The translations under genes were made by a program, and so were the position numbers. A stretch of DNA of 64,000 nucleotides from positions 3,298,360 to 3,362,359 of the forward strand of contig VYZI01000040.1 in assembly GCA_013397695.1 (NCBI GenBank), read 5' to 3'. The notes under the pieces are model-generated. The model searched no databases, had not been told where the DNA came from, and saw only the letters and a program-made list of their open reading frames with translations. The stretch comes from Centropus unirufus (taxonomy: Eukaryota; Chordata; Aves; Cuculiformes; Centropidae). Below are positions 10,277 through 24,569 of the stretch, piece by piece (position 1 is the stretch's first letter; every line of letters starts with the position of its first letter).

Positions 10277-11621
10277 TCTTCTTGCCTCTAATATTTGTAT
10301 CTCTTATGACAATTTTATTTCAACCTCCCCACCCTTGCAAATAATAAGAGCTTAAAAGAATTTCTGAGTGTAATTTTTTTTTTTTTTACTATTGCTTGTG
10401 GAATGTGAAGATGGATCACTCTTCTTGCCCTTTCTTTGCAGTAGTGTCCTAGGTCACTGTTGGAGATATGAGACACTTAGAGCTTGGAAGGAAAAAATAA
10501 TTATTCAATAGTAGGTTATCTACTGCCATAGTAATTGTTTGTCAAACTATGAAACTACTAAGGAATGTTTAGCAAGCACTTTCTATTTTAAATATTTTAC
10601 CTCGCTAAAGTTTACATTGTATGTTAAGACAGTTGCTTCTACTCTGTTCACTATAGTTTGCATCTCCTCTAAAGTAGAGAATTAGAGAATTAATATTTCA
10701 TGGGTGTATTTTGTCAAACAGTAAGAAATATGTGGCCTGCTACTCAGTTTCTACTGGACCTTAAATGCCACCACATCAACAGTCACAATTTCTTCATTTC
10801 CCTCCTTCCACCTCCCAAAAAGTACTTGACTCAATACTACAACCTATTTCTATGTTAGGATTTGAATGGGGCAGCTATACATGGATTTGTAGACTTCACT
10901 GGGTTATGAAAGATCTGAAGATGGGAATTTTCACAGTGCTTAAAAATTGCAAGTCCTAAAAATGCTACTTTTCAGCTGTGGAAAAAGCACAGCAGTTTCT
11001 GGCTGATGTTGCTGGAGCACTTGCCATTATCACAGGCTTGGGAGACAAGGATGCGGATGTTCCCTGTGTCTTGCAGTTGCCCTATTTTAAAGCTGTGAAG
11101 TAGCTTAATCTCATTGTGTGCAATCACAAGCCCTTTAAATACAATGAAAATATTTGACATTTAGTAGCCATAGGGATTAAAGCAGTAGTGGCACTGATGT
11201 CACTGTTAACACAGTGTCGATATTCAGAGTGCCAGCCTTCGCACTGGAACAGCCTGCATTTTTTTAGAATTCTTTCAATAATGAGCATTGTTTAGTAGAA
11301 ATCAGCTGTGCAGAAATTAATGGCTCCGAAAGCTGTTTTTATTGCTCTTAGTCTGTAGTGAGAACATCAAGTTCCCAGCTTCCACACACAAACAGGATTT
11401 TGCTTCCCAAGATGGACTGTGGTTCTCCTTCCCCTACCTGCCATGGAGTTCAGTTTTATGGGGTTTGCATTAAAAATAGTCTAAGCTACAGGTGTTTTCT
11501 CCTAAATTTGTAAGATTGGAAGAGAGAATGACCTTAATACCTTTGTGTAGGTGATTTTTGGGAGAGGGATTGAGGTGATAGTATTCAGCCCTAGCCTAAC
11601 TTCAGTGTTTTCAGTATCCTG

Positions 11622-11750
11622 AAAGGCCAGGTTGGATGGAACCTTGAGTAGCCTGGTCTGGTGGGAGGTGTCCCTGCCCATGGCAGGAGGGTTGGAACCG
11701 GATGGTCTTTAAGGTCCCTTACAACCCAAACCATTCTATGATTCTATGAT
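11622..11750 (+). mobile_element. CR1 LINE, short 3' end, + orientation
   Basis: Only the last 129 bp are present: 'aaaggccaggttggatgg', 'tggtgggaggtgtccctg', 'ccatggcaggagggttgg', 'ggtctttaaggtccctta' and the tail CCATTCTATGATTCTATGAT. It is close to the usual avian consensus and severely 5'-truncated. Confidence 0.95.
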
Positions 11751-14700
11751 CCTGAATACAAATGAATGGGATGCAGAGGAATGCTCCTATTATGAGATTA
11801 TTCTAAGAGGTGGTTACATTATTCTCTGAAGATTATCCTTCCCCTTTCCAGTAATGAAGTGCAAGTTTTGCAGCCGCAGAGTCTCCAGCTCAGTCTTGCT
11901 GCCTGTGGAAATACCAGAAGATCGAGTCTCCGAAGTACTGCATAAAGGAAGGATTTTTAGCAGCTGAAATCTTATATGAAGTGCAGGATAGAGAGGTGAC
12001 AGTGTGAACAGGAGAATTTGTTAATGAAGGCATAAGCAAATGATCTGGACAAGAAGATTAGGACTGGGTAATGAACACCTTGACATTTTATGGGAAGGAG
12101 TTACAACAGTTGGGTGCAACTCTGGTGCATAAGGCATTGTAAGAGTCAGATGTTAGTTTATGGGCTTGACTGTAGGATGGCTGGAAGTAATGAGAGGAAG
12201 TAGGATTCAGTTTAACCAGTGTCAGGTCTCTGGTGGAGATGTTCACTGTAGGTGTTACAGAACTGAAACTGAACAAAATAGTTCAGGAGTGTACAGCGGG
12301 CATAAGAATCACTGCTGTGGTAGCGGTGCTTGAAGCTGTGAGAACTGATGAAATCCAATAAAATTTTAGGAAAATGGTGTCAGGTGCAATGTCCCAATCC
12401 CACTGCAAGGGCAGAAAATACTCCTTAGGGAGGCCAGGGATGGGGGGAAGAAGGAAAAGAGAAGTCTATAGCAGACTTACTACCAATGATACTTACTACT
12501 TATGCTAAGCAGACTCATTGCTCATGATACTCAAAAGAAGTTGACTGCATGTCCCAGGGGTGTGCAGCAGAGCCCCAAATAATCATTCTGAAGGAAAAAA
12601 ATTACAACTCTAGGCATGCCTAAATGGGAAAGAAATGTTGAAGCAAAAGTGGAAGACATTAAAAGTGGTCTTGAAAAAGAGCTTAGGGCAGTGTTTGCAG
12701 GTAAAACCTGCTAGGAAGTTTTGAGAGAGAAGGCATGCAGACAGGGAAAGAGATAATATCTAACATTCTTGACATTATCTTTGAGGATGATACTTAGAAA
12801 TAAAATAATTACAGAGAGAAATAAAAATCTGCTTCCAGCACTGCTAATACGTAACTTCTGTGAAATGCCTTTGTTCCTGATGAGTATTACCTCCATCATG
12901 AGTGTTACCTCCTCGTCTGTCACAGGAGACGCAGAATACACTAAAGAGTAAAGTACATGCACTGTCTTAATGTTAGTTTTTATGCTTATTAAAAGTTACT
13001 TTTAGTAGCAGGTTGATTTTAATCGTTATAAATATAGACTGTGACCTATTTGCAAAGATTGTGCTGTCTTTCATCCTCTTTAGTAATTGACTATTGCATA
13101 AACTGTGAAGCACTAAAGGGGATTATCACTAGGACGACTGTTTTGCTTTGATTAATTCTGAGTAGTAAAGATTTTGCAAAGAGACTGTCTTCCTTCTGCC
13201 CTTTCTGTGGGATTGCTGTAACATTTTCCTTTCTTTTTTTTAATTGAGAAAACACTTTGTTTTGTGTTTCTGTAGAAGATGTGAGAGTGTCTTCTGGAGA
13301 TCTTGGTGTTCTTGGCTTTGTCAGCTGAAAGACTGGTGGCAAATCAATAGTATTAGACTGCCTTGTTGATCAAACATTAAACCTCTAAAATAAAGGGCTG
13401 TTGCTGGTTTTATGGAGCCCAGAGTTAATTTCTATTATAAGACATATCATGCTATTTTTTATCTCATTCATTTGCACAGGGAATAAATTGACAGTGTGAA
13501 GGATACGCAGTGTATGCAAGAGTTTTTTCCTTAATGAAACTGAGCATGTTTGCAGATTCATAGTGGCATGTGTAATGCAATACTTTGAGGTATGTTTAAA
13601 GCACTATCTTAATCTCTTAACTTAAAGTCAGCATTTGTTATTCTAATGATGTTGAATGCTGAAATATGCCCATTATAATGAAGTGAAGAATAACTTTCGA
13701 TGACAGGGAACAAAAAGATTTAAAATTTAGGAAATTTAGTAAAACATTAACGTATTTTTTTTTTGTAATTCCAGTAACTGCTGCAAGAACTCTGTAACCA
13801 GCTTGAAATAATTCCTAAATTATATCAGTAACTGAATGTTGTTTCTCCAGAATCTTTACTGAATACTTTCCCTGGCTTTTTTTCCCCCTCTTGCCAAGCG
13901 ACAACAGATCTGGACAGTTAGGCTTTACACTGGTGCTGTCTGTGATCAGCTCTGTCTCACTATTTTTAAGATATAACAAATGCGCCAGTCAGCTGGGAGA
14001 TAGTAGTTCCTCTCAGTCTGAATGAGTAATTCTGGGTTTAGGTGCCCCAGAATGAGTAGGAGCTGTGTCCCACTAACATTGCCTACAGCTCCTGTGCCCC
14101 TTTGAACTTCCCTACTGCAAATCACACTGACCTTCTTTTTAAGAATACCAAAATACCCCAAATATCCATATGATGCAACTGAGAAAAAAAATCATAATCT
14201 AGGAGACAAGTTGGTTTTAGTTGACTGGCTTGCTCCAGCACTCTTGTCTGAAGTCTCAACTGAGGAAGCTACGGATCTGCTCACTACATGTGGTTTGGTG
14301 CTGTGCTTTGAGAGTTGAAACACTGGTCTTGAGCCGTATTAAAATTCTGCAAGTGCCGACTGTGTCGTCTGGCTTTCCACTCTGTTTATCTTGATTTCAC
14401 ACAGAAAATGATGAAGTGGAACTTCCAAGGCAATAACTTATGCCTTTGATCCTAGTAGAACTAGTTAGTAGCTCCAGTGAAGCTCAAGCTGCAGTGCTTA
14501 GGGAATAACAATCATAATATGGAATTAGGTTTTCTGTTTTGCCTGTAGAAAGTGTAATTTCCAGCGTGCGTTATGAGTTTTGATGCCTGCTGTCCCACCT
14601 GCCTCTTCCTTTGAAGCAGTGCAAAGTTCCACCCTTGGCAGGGGTGACAGCAGAATCCCTGAGGGTGGTGAAGGAAATGCTTAAACAGAAAAGCAGCCCT

Positions 14701-17700
14701 AGGAAAAGGAATGGATGTTTTGTCTGACTGCTGCCTAAACTGAAAGCAGCTGGAGATACTGGGGACTTGCTTGTCCTCCTTTGGCATGACTTCTGTTGCA
14801 TTTAAGTCGGGAACCTCCAGACATAGCACAAACTCAAATTACTTTGCAATAAACAAAAACCCTTGTGAGAATATTTGATCATATCTTGCTCTTTCACCTA
14901 ACCTTGAATACAAACAATTGCATTTGGGATGCCTTTAGCTAGGTACTGCCTAGGCAGGTGGCTGGTATTGTAGTGCTTGCCTATGGAATGCATGTGCTGT
15001 TGTTTTGTAGAATTCTAAAGAAAGTATCATTTGTTTCACAGGAGTGGGACAAAATGGTAGGGAACATATGACTCGGTGGAATAAAATGCAGAATGCTTTT
15101 TTTTCTAGGCAGCTCTCTGGAATAATAGACATTTGTGCTTGAAAAAAAAAGGAAAGTAAAGTCTATGCATATCTAGTACCCAAGCAGCTGATATATCTAG
15201 CAAGGCACATCAGGGAAATGTTTGGCTTAAAAACGTCTGAGAGAAATGGGGTTCCTCTTACATGTGCTTTGTTCTTATGCTAAAGGACAGTATTTTTGAC
15301 AAACTTTCAGAACAGTAAGATTTGAAGATTTTCAAGGACTTTTGTGATGGTGAGTAATTGGGCAATATAGATCACATTGATCAATTTTGCATGTATCTTA
15401 ATATGGCTTCTGAGTTGGCTCTTGGGAAAGAGTAACTTTTTAGTAGATTGTTTTAGGAACAGACTAGGTTAACGCAGAGAAGTGATCAAACAAACATAGA
15501 GGATGCCAGCAGTAGGAAATGGAGCACAATAAAAATGTAGAACTCTTAATTCCACAGTATTTCTGCATTTAAAATAGTGTACAGTTGCTGGCTTCTCGCA
15601 TCTAAAAAAGGAGGTAATAGTGCTGAAAGTAGCATAGAAGAGGTGAAAACTATGAGCAGAGACATGGAATAGTTCCTGTGTGAAGGCTTTACAAAAACCT
15701 TACTTGCTAGTGGGTGTGCATTTAGTACTGCACGCAGAGGACTTCTGATTTTTTAGTTGGTGTTGAAATTATTGGTGCTGAGATGGCCAAGAGATTGATG
15801 GTAAGTTAAATTACTTCAGTCTTGGGCCTGTTTTTCTTGCTTTCATCAGTTTTTATTTGCTTGTCGTCTTTCTTTTTTGTACGCTCAAGACTTAGAGGTT
15901 GTATACAATGATGCTCTGAAGACTGGCATAGGCTTTGGAATCTAAATTTCAATTAATTAGTTCTCTGGTAAATCAGTTTTGTATATGAAAACTAAAAGTT
16001 GAGGACCTGTCTGAATGGACTGAACTCATTGCTTATGCTGGGTTTTAATGTTACGTTATCTGGCCTCAACTTCTGTTTGGAATAAAATCCATGATTAAAA
16101 CTTACTGGCTTCTGTCTCAAATCAGAAATTACATGTTACATTTTGAATTTAGTTAGCATGGGTTTAATTGTTCCTTATTTAGATGATTTATCTGGGGCTT
16201 CAGGGTGAGCTTCATGTCATCCAACTAAATTAAGTAACTTCCCTCTGTTCTGTTTAAACACAGTGCCGACGAGTAGAGTTCTGTGTATGTTTTCTGATGG
16301 TGTCTAGTGCATGGAGTTGCCATCATTCTCCTTCATGGATTGTCTTTCAGTTGAATCACTTTACTGCTCTGGTCACCACCTGGCTCTGTAAATATTTATT
16401 GCCAGTACAGCACTGAGCTGCAGTGGTGTAATCATCAGGGATGTCAATGGCCCATACGTGCTGCTTTAATGCCGGTTGAATAGGCAGAAATAGCCCAGTG
16501 CCAAGGCTACAGATCCCATGGGCTGGAGGAACGCTTTGCTGCCTTAGAGTTCCTGATGTGGTGGGACTTCTGCAAGAAGTGTGCTAATGTAAAGGAATAT
16601 TGTAATGGATTATTATGCCTGATTTAAAAAAAATACTGTTAAACTTTCTGGACTCTCAACTGGTTGTTCAATGTATCTATAGTGCTGTGTACGTGTTCTT
16701 TTCTAGACTGATAGATTCCCAGGGTATTTTTTAGAAGAGTTAATGCTACAACAGGAACTTTATACTGTGCAGTACATAACCATTGCTTGTTCTTAAAGTA
16801 TTTAGAAGAAGCTTTGTCCTGTGGTAAAGTGTTATAGCACTAGTAATGAGATTCTTGAGCAAATTTGATTTGACTGCTTTTCCTATTGAAATTTAATACA
16901 GGTGATCCCCCACCCCTACCCATGACCTGTCGACATACTTGGCACTATCCATATTCAATTCTGTTTATCTATGTCCACTTCTAAGAGCTAATAGCTGGCT
17001 GCCATGGGTAACTGCACCGTGCTTTAGACAATGTGTTTACATGTGTATAAACATATATTCTCTGCAGATATTTATGTATATGAAGAGTCAGATGCCACTA
17101 TTCTGCTTCTTGATAGGACCTTGATCTTGATTTTCACCTCATAGTGCAACTAACAGCTTCAAACTCCTTCAAAACTTTCTTGAGATGTTTTCATCAGTAT
17201 TATCCTTTTTAAACAAAGATTAAAAAATCCTCCAAATAAGTCCATTTGTCCTGGCTGTGACTTTGCCCTTACCATCCCTCCAGGTGCTGCAGTCTTAACT
17301 TTTAATGGCATCTTCATGTTACCCTAAGGCTCTGTACTTTTCATGCCATAACCAGTGTCCCTCACCTACCAGATATGCTGGAGGACTCCATTGCTTCCTC
17401 CCAGGCGTGGGTTTCTCAGTGGGGCATTGTGGCTGCCCTGCTTTAGGCAGGGAGCTGAGGCCTGAGCTCTTGGAGAAGAGTTGTGGCTGTGCTGGCAGCT
17501 CAGCATTGTCCTTCTGAGCTTTCACTCATTCACTCACTGAGCTCAACCTCTTGTGCTTGTGCTCATGGTGGTTCCCAATCAGTCATCTGCTGCAGCCTTC
17601 GAAGTAACAAACTGTGGCCTTCAGCTTTCCTTGCTTTCTTTCTGCTTCCTTTGCCAGCTTGGAGGTTAATGTCCTTCAGGTGACTGCCTGAGAAGAGAGG

Positions 17701-20700
17701 ACATTTAGGGTGAGGGAAGTAAAACTTCAGGGATATTTTTTTCCTATTGTTCTCCATTGTCTTCTCATGAGAAGTGACCTCTCTCAGTTCATTCTCTTCC
17801 CAAGTTTAAAAGCACTTGTTCCAGTAGGAGGACGGGGGTTGTGCTTTGCTAAAATCTATCTCTTTACCTTTTCTTCTTCTTTTCTTGCTTTGTAAAGCTG
17901 TCAAGCAGATGTTGTCTGAACTTAGTGCGATGGTGCTGTGTGCAGCATTTATGTGGGCTGTAAGGGCTTTCTGGCTGCTGCAAGTCTTGAGTTGGCTGTT
18001 TATGGAACGAAATAAAGGGAATATTCTGGGGTAGGAAGATGTTACACTGATAATTTTTCTTCGTAATTGATTTCTGAGGAAAGTTTTGGACTGTAGCTTG
18101 AAGAGCAACTGTTTTTAAATACTGTATCCACAGGTTGTCTCGGGAATTCTATATGCTTATTCTGCTCTCACTTCATCTTTTCTCAGTGCCTCCTTACTGT
18201 CTGTCCAGAGACTCCTGCTTTGTTTCACTATGTATTATATTAAATTGTGATTTGAGTGCTGACGACCTGCCTTCTCTGCTGCCCTTGCTATGGGTGGATC
18301 TGGGCTGAAGTGCACCTTCAGGATTGTAAACAAAATTCCACAAATGCTAAATCTTTCTGAATCTTCTTAACTGTCACCGGGACAGGAAGGAATGTTGGTT
18401 CGGTAGCTAATTTTATTGAAGCAAAGTGGTAGGTGGAATCTTATTTTAACTTCTGTTTTAATGTTGAAACACAAAATTAAGTGACAAATATATACTTAAT
18501 TACTCTGGATATTGAACTGCAGAAATAGCTGTTCTTAAAAGTGAAAGAAATTCTTGCTAGTGTAAGGAAAGTAAAGGGGAAAGAAAGAGAAATGTGTGTC
18601 TGTTACATGTATTTTTGCCTTGAAACTAGGTGCCAACAAACTGTTTGCAAGCAGAGAGAAACAGATTAAGAAATTCGGGCCATAGGACAAATTTGTATAT
18701 TTTCAGTTGTTGTAGGGGTGAAAGGATGCAACTCGGTTGAGATTCCTATGAGAGTTTTGTTGCCTTGCTTAGTTATGCTGCGAGCAGTACATATAGCCTG
18801 TTGCCGAGTATTTCTGTGATTTTGAGATAGTCTTTAATGCTACAGTTGTGTACTTGCCCTTACCATGAAAAAAAAAAAACCCAGACCCTCAAGTGATCTT
18901 CAATCTCTAACTTCTTGAAGTTATGCATGGTGCTTTGGGATGTATTTTGAAAAGCATTCACCCTGTTATTCCGTGCACTTTTGCAGTACAGAATTAGGAT
19001 GTTAAAATTAGTGAATGTATCCTGTTTTTTGCTCTGTTACAAGTTGAGAAGTAAAAATGTCTTCGAAACATCATGGCATAATTACTGACAGGCTTGTTTT
19101 GTGTGTGTCGTATTGAACAGCTGCTTAAGGAAATATTCCTACTTCCCTCAAATTTTGACATAACTCTTGTGTAAAAGCACCAGCTACTAACGCTTATTTT
19201 GTTCACCCTATTGTGTCTTAAGGTAGAATTTTAAACTGAAGTCTTGACTTTAACTGTTGTGTTTGTCTTGTCTGGCATGAGGCTTGGCTGTCTGCTTTAT
19301 GCTTCATCCCCAGAAAAAATGTTATGTGTGATGTAACAGTAGATGTTCTTTGTCTGAAGTCATTAAAATACATGAGTTTCAGGGGGTTCCTGCAGCCCTA
19401 ACAAAAACTTCAAAGTTTTGATTGTGTGCTGGAGTGCATCTATTGTGGAGGCAGGGTCTTTTGAATTTAGAAGGACTTGTGACATTTTATCTGAATTCCT
19501 TGTATCTCTCTTCCCTCCAATATAAATGATGGATGCTAATATATGTGGCATTTTTATGGTTTATTTGGAAACTTGAACATGCAAACTAAACAGCTGAGTA
19601 GGTATGTACACTGGTGACAATACACAATCAGCCAAATTTGGATCCTGTTTAGAACCCAACTTGTAATGGGAATTTAATTTTAAAGTAGCTTTCCAGTGTC
19701 AAGGCAACACAATATGTTAAAATACTAAGAGTCCTGTGAAGATTAATTTGCAGTCCCTGCTCTATGTTGTTGTACAGGGACTTTGTCTTGCACTTTCCAC
19801 AAGATTTTGCTGTCACTGAACCCACTAATTATATTCAGCGTTACACAGTAAACATGCGAGACAATACAGGACCTGAATGCAGATTTAGTAAAGGATGATC
19901 GAGTACAGGGACTGGTGGTTTTTAAAGACGGGAAGGTCTAATCTGTTCACTGTTGGTTGAAACCTGCCAGCTGAAAATTTATTTTGATGTAAAAATAGTG
20001 ACATTTTAGAGAATCTGTTTTGATAATGAACCAAATAAATAAGCGGGAGATGAACATCTAATTTTAATTAAACCATTTAAAAGATGGCCTGTTAGTTGAA
20101 ATTATGTTTATGTATGTAGGAGATTATGAATGGTGTGGGAAAATGGCTTTTGTATCACCTGTAAGCTTGAACGATGCTCAAGGGAAGATTTATATGGAGA
20201 AAGAAGCTGAAGGAAACAATCTGTCATAAACATTGAATGGCTTCTTGTTTCAAACCCTTCCCAAGTTTGGGTTTTTTTGTTCCTTTTTTTAGCTAAGCAT
20301 CTCAATACAGGCATGCTTTATCACGAGAGTGACTTTAATTTTTCTTTTCTTTAATTGCTAGCTGTAACTTCTGTATGCTAAAATGTGAAGTATGCACATG
20401 TGTTCTTAGCAGCGTTTAGCAGTTTGATGTCATTCTGTGGCTCCTGTCCTGCATTCTGAGACACATCATAGCCATAAGGCTTATTGTACCTTGGAGCTTC
20501 ATTGTAGGTTTTGTTAGGATTTCTATACTGTTGCCATGCCAGATTGCTTGCCCATTCTCTATTCCCCTCTTTCAATGGCAGGCAAAGCCTCTTGTGAAGA
20601 CAAAAACATTTGGGGTAATATTAGCCTAAAACCTATTGAGGTATTTAAGCTTTCCCAATCAGCTTTATATTTTTCATGTAGCAGTTGTATTAGATTTTGC

Positions 20701-23112
20701 TGAACAGCAGAGCCTTCAGAGCTCTGTTTACTAACAGTGGTGTTGCAGGCAGCTCTCAGGGGCAGCTGCCCGATCAGCTTTCAGCACTGTTGTTTTACAA
20801 ACCCCTGTGAGACCTGGAGCTCCACCATGCCCGCAGTTGTCCATAATTCACCTTTTTAGAGAAGTTAAGTGGAAATGTCTCTAGAAAATGGCAAAATCGA
20901 TGGCAAAGGATTATTGTGAAAACGTGTATACAGTAATTTAAAATACATTGAAAACCTTGTTTTTCTGTCTGCTTTATGCATGGCAAATTGTTGTTCCAGA
21001 AACAGCATTCATTGCTTTAAATGTCACCTGTTTGTGACCCTTCAGTTCAATCATCAAACATGCACCACAGACATGTAGAAATGCATGCTTTGCTGATGAC
21101 CATACCAGAAAAAGAACACATTCTTTACCTTAATATATATATATATTTTTTTTTTGAGACTTCCAGAAAGATCAGCATCCCTTCAGCCTGTGTTTTCTGC
21201 AGCTCAGCAGCTGCTTTCAGCCAGCTTTCAAGACCAGCTTTGTACACTGAGCTTTTCTATATACCTCACCGTGGAGATTCTTTAATACATCCATGTCCTT
21301 AAAAGCATTTTTTTTTTCAATAGCTTGGCAGATAGTGCTGCAATACTTTATTATACTTGTAGTTTCAATGAGAATGTTCTCTAAAGGCTGGTGGCTCCAG
21401 CTGATCCTCCGAATGCTGAGCACGGAGTTGTAATTCAGTGGCGTGGGGGAGGGCACCGCTCGCTGCCGGTTGCTTCAGCAGCGTGAAACCATGAGCAAAT
21501 TCTTGCCATCTCAGCTATAAAGTACTGCTAATAGGTTTGCTTTATTGCATAGGACAGGTCAAAAAAGCCTGGAATGTTTTAGTAATTTTCAAGAGCATGA
21601 CATTCCTCTTAATGAAGTTTGACAGCACTTTCAAACTCCCTCGCACTGGGGAACACGAGTGCCACAAATGCATTCCCGCGTACCAAGTGCTGCTAACGTG
21701 TGTCTAATGAAAGTCTGCTTGTGTCAGAGCTTTAGTCGTAATTTTAATTTCTAATGTATTGTATATAACAGACTCCTGGCAACAACAGCATCTGTGTAAT
21801 GAGTCCACTTTAACATATTTTCTTAATTTTCTCAGAGTTTTGTATTTGTCAGAAGACTTTTAAGTCTTACTTCAGTGAAAAAACCCTCAACTTTTTGTTG
21901 CGTTGTTTTGGGTTTTTTAATTACCTCTCACCTCTGGTATTTTAGGAGGTGCTTTGTGATCTGGGGTTCACGATGCATGGGGTGTTAGTGTGGCCTCTCA
22001 CTCGGACCATCAGCTTTCCGTTTCAGAGGGGGCTAGTGGCAGATATCTGAATCCGATATCTTTTTTTTTTCCTCTTTTTGCTTTAGAGGCAGTATTACTT
22101 TTTGATGATAGTTTAGCACCTTCTTCATTTGACCGCTGAACTGGAATGAATCTGATAGCTAGAGATTGGTATGTTTGTAATTTTTAATTATCAGCAGTGA
22201 AAAATGGTGCTGTTTGACAGAAGCCATTTCAATTATGTCAGTTTGTCTTTTAATAATTTGTGAATTTCTTTTATAATCATGGGAGAAGTGGGAAGGGACA
22301 CTGTTTCCCTGCTTCCCACTTTGGTGCTGGACAGGCTGCATAGGTGATCTGCATGGTGAGCAGAGATGTGGGGAAGAATGCAGTTTCCTATTTTTACTGC
22401 AGCGTCTGGCTCACTTTACAGCTGCGTTCCCTCATTTTTTTCTTACATCTGAGAGGCTTATCTTGCTCCTGGAGCCAGACTTTGAGAGAGGTTTTCACCC
22501 TCTTAATCCAGCAGTGCTGCTCGTAGTCAGGATGGTTCTTGTTTCGGTGGTCAACCATACATGGGAAGATGCCACCTTCATGGTCAGTGCATTTTCAGTG
22601 GACCCTTTCTGGCTTCTGTGACAGCAAAGCTCTGAAGATGGAGCCCAGACTTGAAATATCACAATACTTGATCCCCCACTTATGTCTGCCAGACTGTACC
22701 TCTTTGTTTCAGCTCTTCCTAAGAGGCCTTCCATCCTATGAAAGCTTTGTTGGAGGAGGAGGTGTGAACAGGCTCCTGCTCCTGTTAAATGTTGAACTAC
22801 AATTAGAGGTTGATAGTTGTCTGAAGGAATGAAATCGGCACAGAAAGCTGGAATAACACTTTTTTTTTTGTTTGTTTGTCCTGTTACTTACACAGCTGGC
22901 TTCTACAGCCAGCACAGTGTTTTATGTTGAAGGGGTAGTTCCAACCCTTTACATGAGACATTTCGATTTAGGGTGTCAGACATTAGGTAGTGGCCTATTT
23001 TTTTCTTCCCTTTTTGGAGTTATCAAATAAGTTGGAGATGTCACAGTCAGGGATAATAGCAGTGACTTCGTACCCTGATTTATACAAAAGTTTTAGAAAG
23101 TTACAGTGAAAC

Positions 23113-23315
23113 AGAGGAAGCTTTCCTCACGATGAGGGCAATGCGGCACTGGCACAGGTTTCCCAGGGAAGTTGTGGCTGCCCCCACCCTGGAAGTGTTC
23201 AAGGCCAGGTTGGATGGGGCCTTGAGCAGCCTGGTCTGGAGGGAGGTGTCCCTGCCCATGGCAGAGGGCTTGGAACTAGAACCCTTCCAACCCAAACCAT
23301 TCTATGATTCTATGA
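23113..23315 (+). mobile_element. CR1 LINE, short 3' end, + orientation, with internal deletion
   Basis: It runs from 'gaggaagctttcctcacgat' through 'gttcaaggccaggttgg' and 'gaggtgtccctgccc' to the tail CCATTCTATGATTCTATGA. About 16 bp that normally read 'gatgatctttaaggtc' are missing between 'ggaactaga' and 'acccttccaaccc'. Confidence 0.95.
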
Positions 23316-24551
23316 ATGAATTCTGTTGACCATGTTAATTATTAGTCCAATCTGTAAATGTTCTCAGCTCAATATACCCCCTCTAAAAGGGGTGCTTAAA
23401 AATATTCCTGTCCTGACCTATGTCATGGGGAGCTCAGCTGGCACGCTGTGTTGTTAAATCTGCCTTTGTTTCAGTTTTCATACCAGTCGGAAGCACTAAA
23501 GTGGAGCTGCTTCCTGTTAAGTAGATCTGAGAAGACAGATTTCACATTTATGTTTTAATTTGGTTAATAAAAGCTTGATGAGACACTAATTCTCAAAACA
23601 CCTAATTCATTATTTAAAATGGGGTAGCTTTTCTGTGGGTGATTCTTATGGTACTTTACCCCATGCCCATATGGATGCCTATTCAGCTGCATGCATACTA
23701 GCTTGCCAGTGGCGATACTTTCAGTGTAAAGTTTAGGGTTGTTTTTACCTTTGTCATAATTTTTTAGTTGAATGTTAAGATTTGATTTATTTTTATTTGT
23801 AAATTTATTTTTGCTTGAATTGCTCAATATTTCATGTAGGACATAAAGGACCATTAGAATCTGATCTGACCCCTCTTTTGTAATCTCTACCAAGGAATAT
23901 CAGACAATGATTTTCTGTTACGTTTAAGGAAGGTTGCTGAAGATAGTCAAGGCTGGTTTTGACTTTTGAGGGTGGATGACTGTGCTGAGCTTCTGGGGAC
24001 AGGCTCAGCCCATTGCTGAGGAATCCATTAATTGTTGTTCTTTGAATATTCTGGTGTATAGTTTTGGCCTTCTGTTTGTGGTTTTCTTTAAATTAAAAAG
24101 TTTCTAGACCATGTGACACTGCCTTATTCCCTTCACCAAATTTGCTTTAAGATCTGATAGATGTCTTGTAGGCTGTATGCACTAAAACTATTTTGTGGTC
24201 AGTTCTCAGTAACTGCAGCAGAGTATATGCAATCCACAGATTTTTTTTAATCCTAATGGCTGCCTGGAAATTATATTTGAACTACAAAAAATAGAACTTA
24301 CTCCTTCTAGACAGATAAACATTGAGATTTAGATTGCACTGTGGTTACTCAGAAGCTTAAAAAAGCCAAGCAAAACCCCCAAAGCCCAGCTCACTTAGTT
24401 TGCAAGACCTCTATTTTGTATTGCAAAATCCAACTTGTTTCATCATCTGCTTATTTGCAATTTCTTAGGGAAGACAAGTGACTCGAAGTTTCCTGTCAGG
24501 GCTGCAGCTGTGACCACAGGTCTCAGTAAAGCTGCTTGTGATTAAACATTT

Positions 24552-24569
24552 GGGGGGGGTGTGGGGGGG
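24552..24569 (+). other. G-run pair with G-quadruplex potential
   Basis: Eight G (24552-24559), TGT, then seven G (24563-24569), with further G runs at about 24585 and 24606. The two long runs alone can supply four G triplets. The site is intronic, on the transcribed RNA's sense strand. Folding is inferred. Confidence 0.5.
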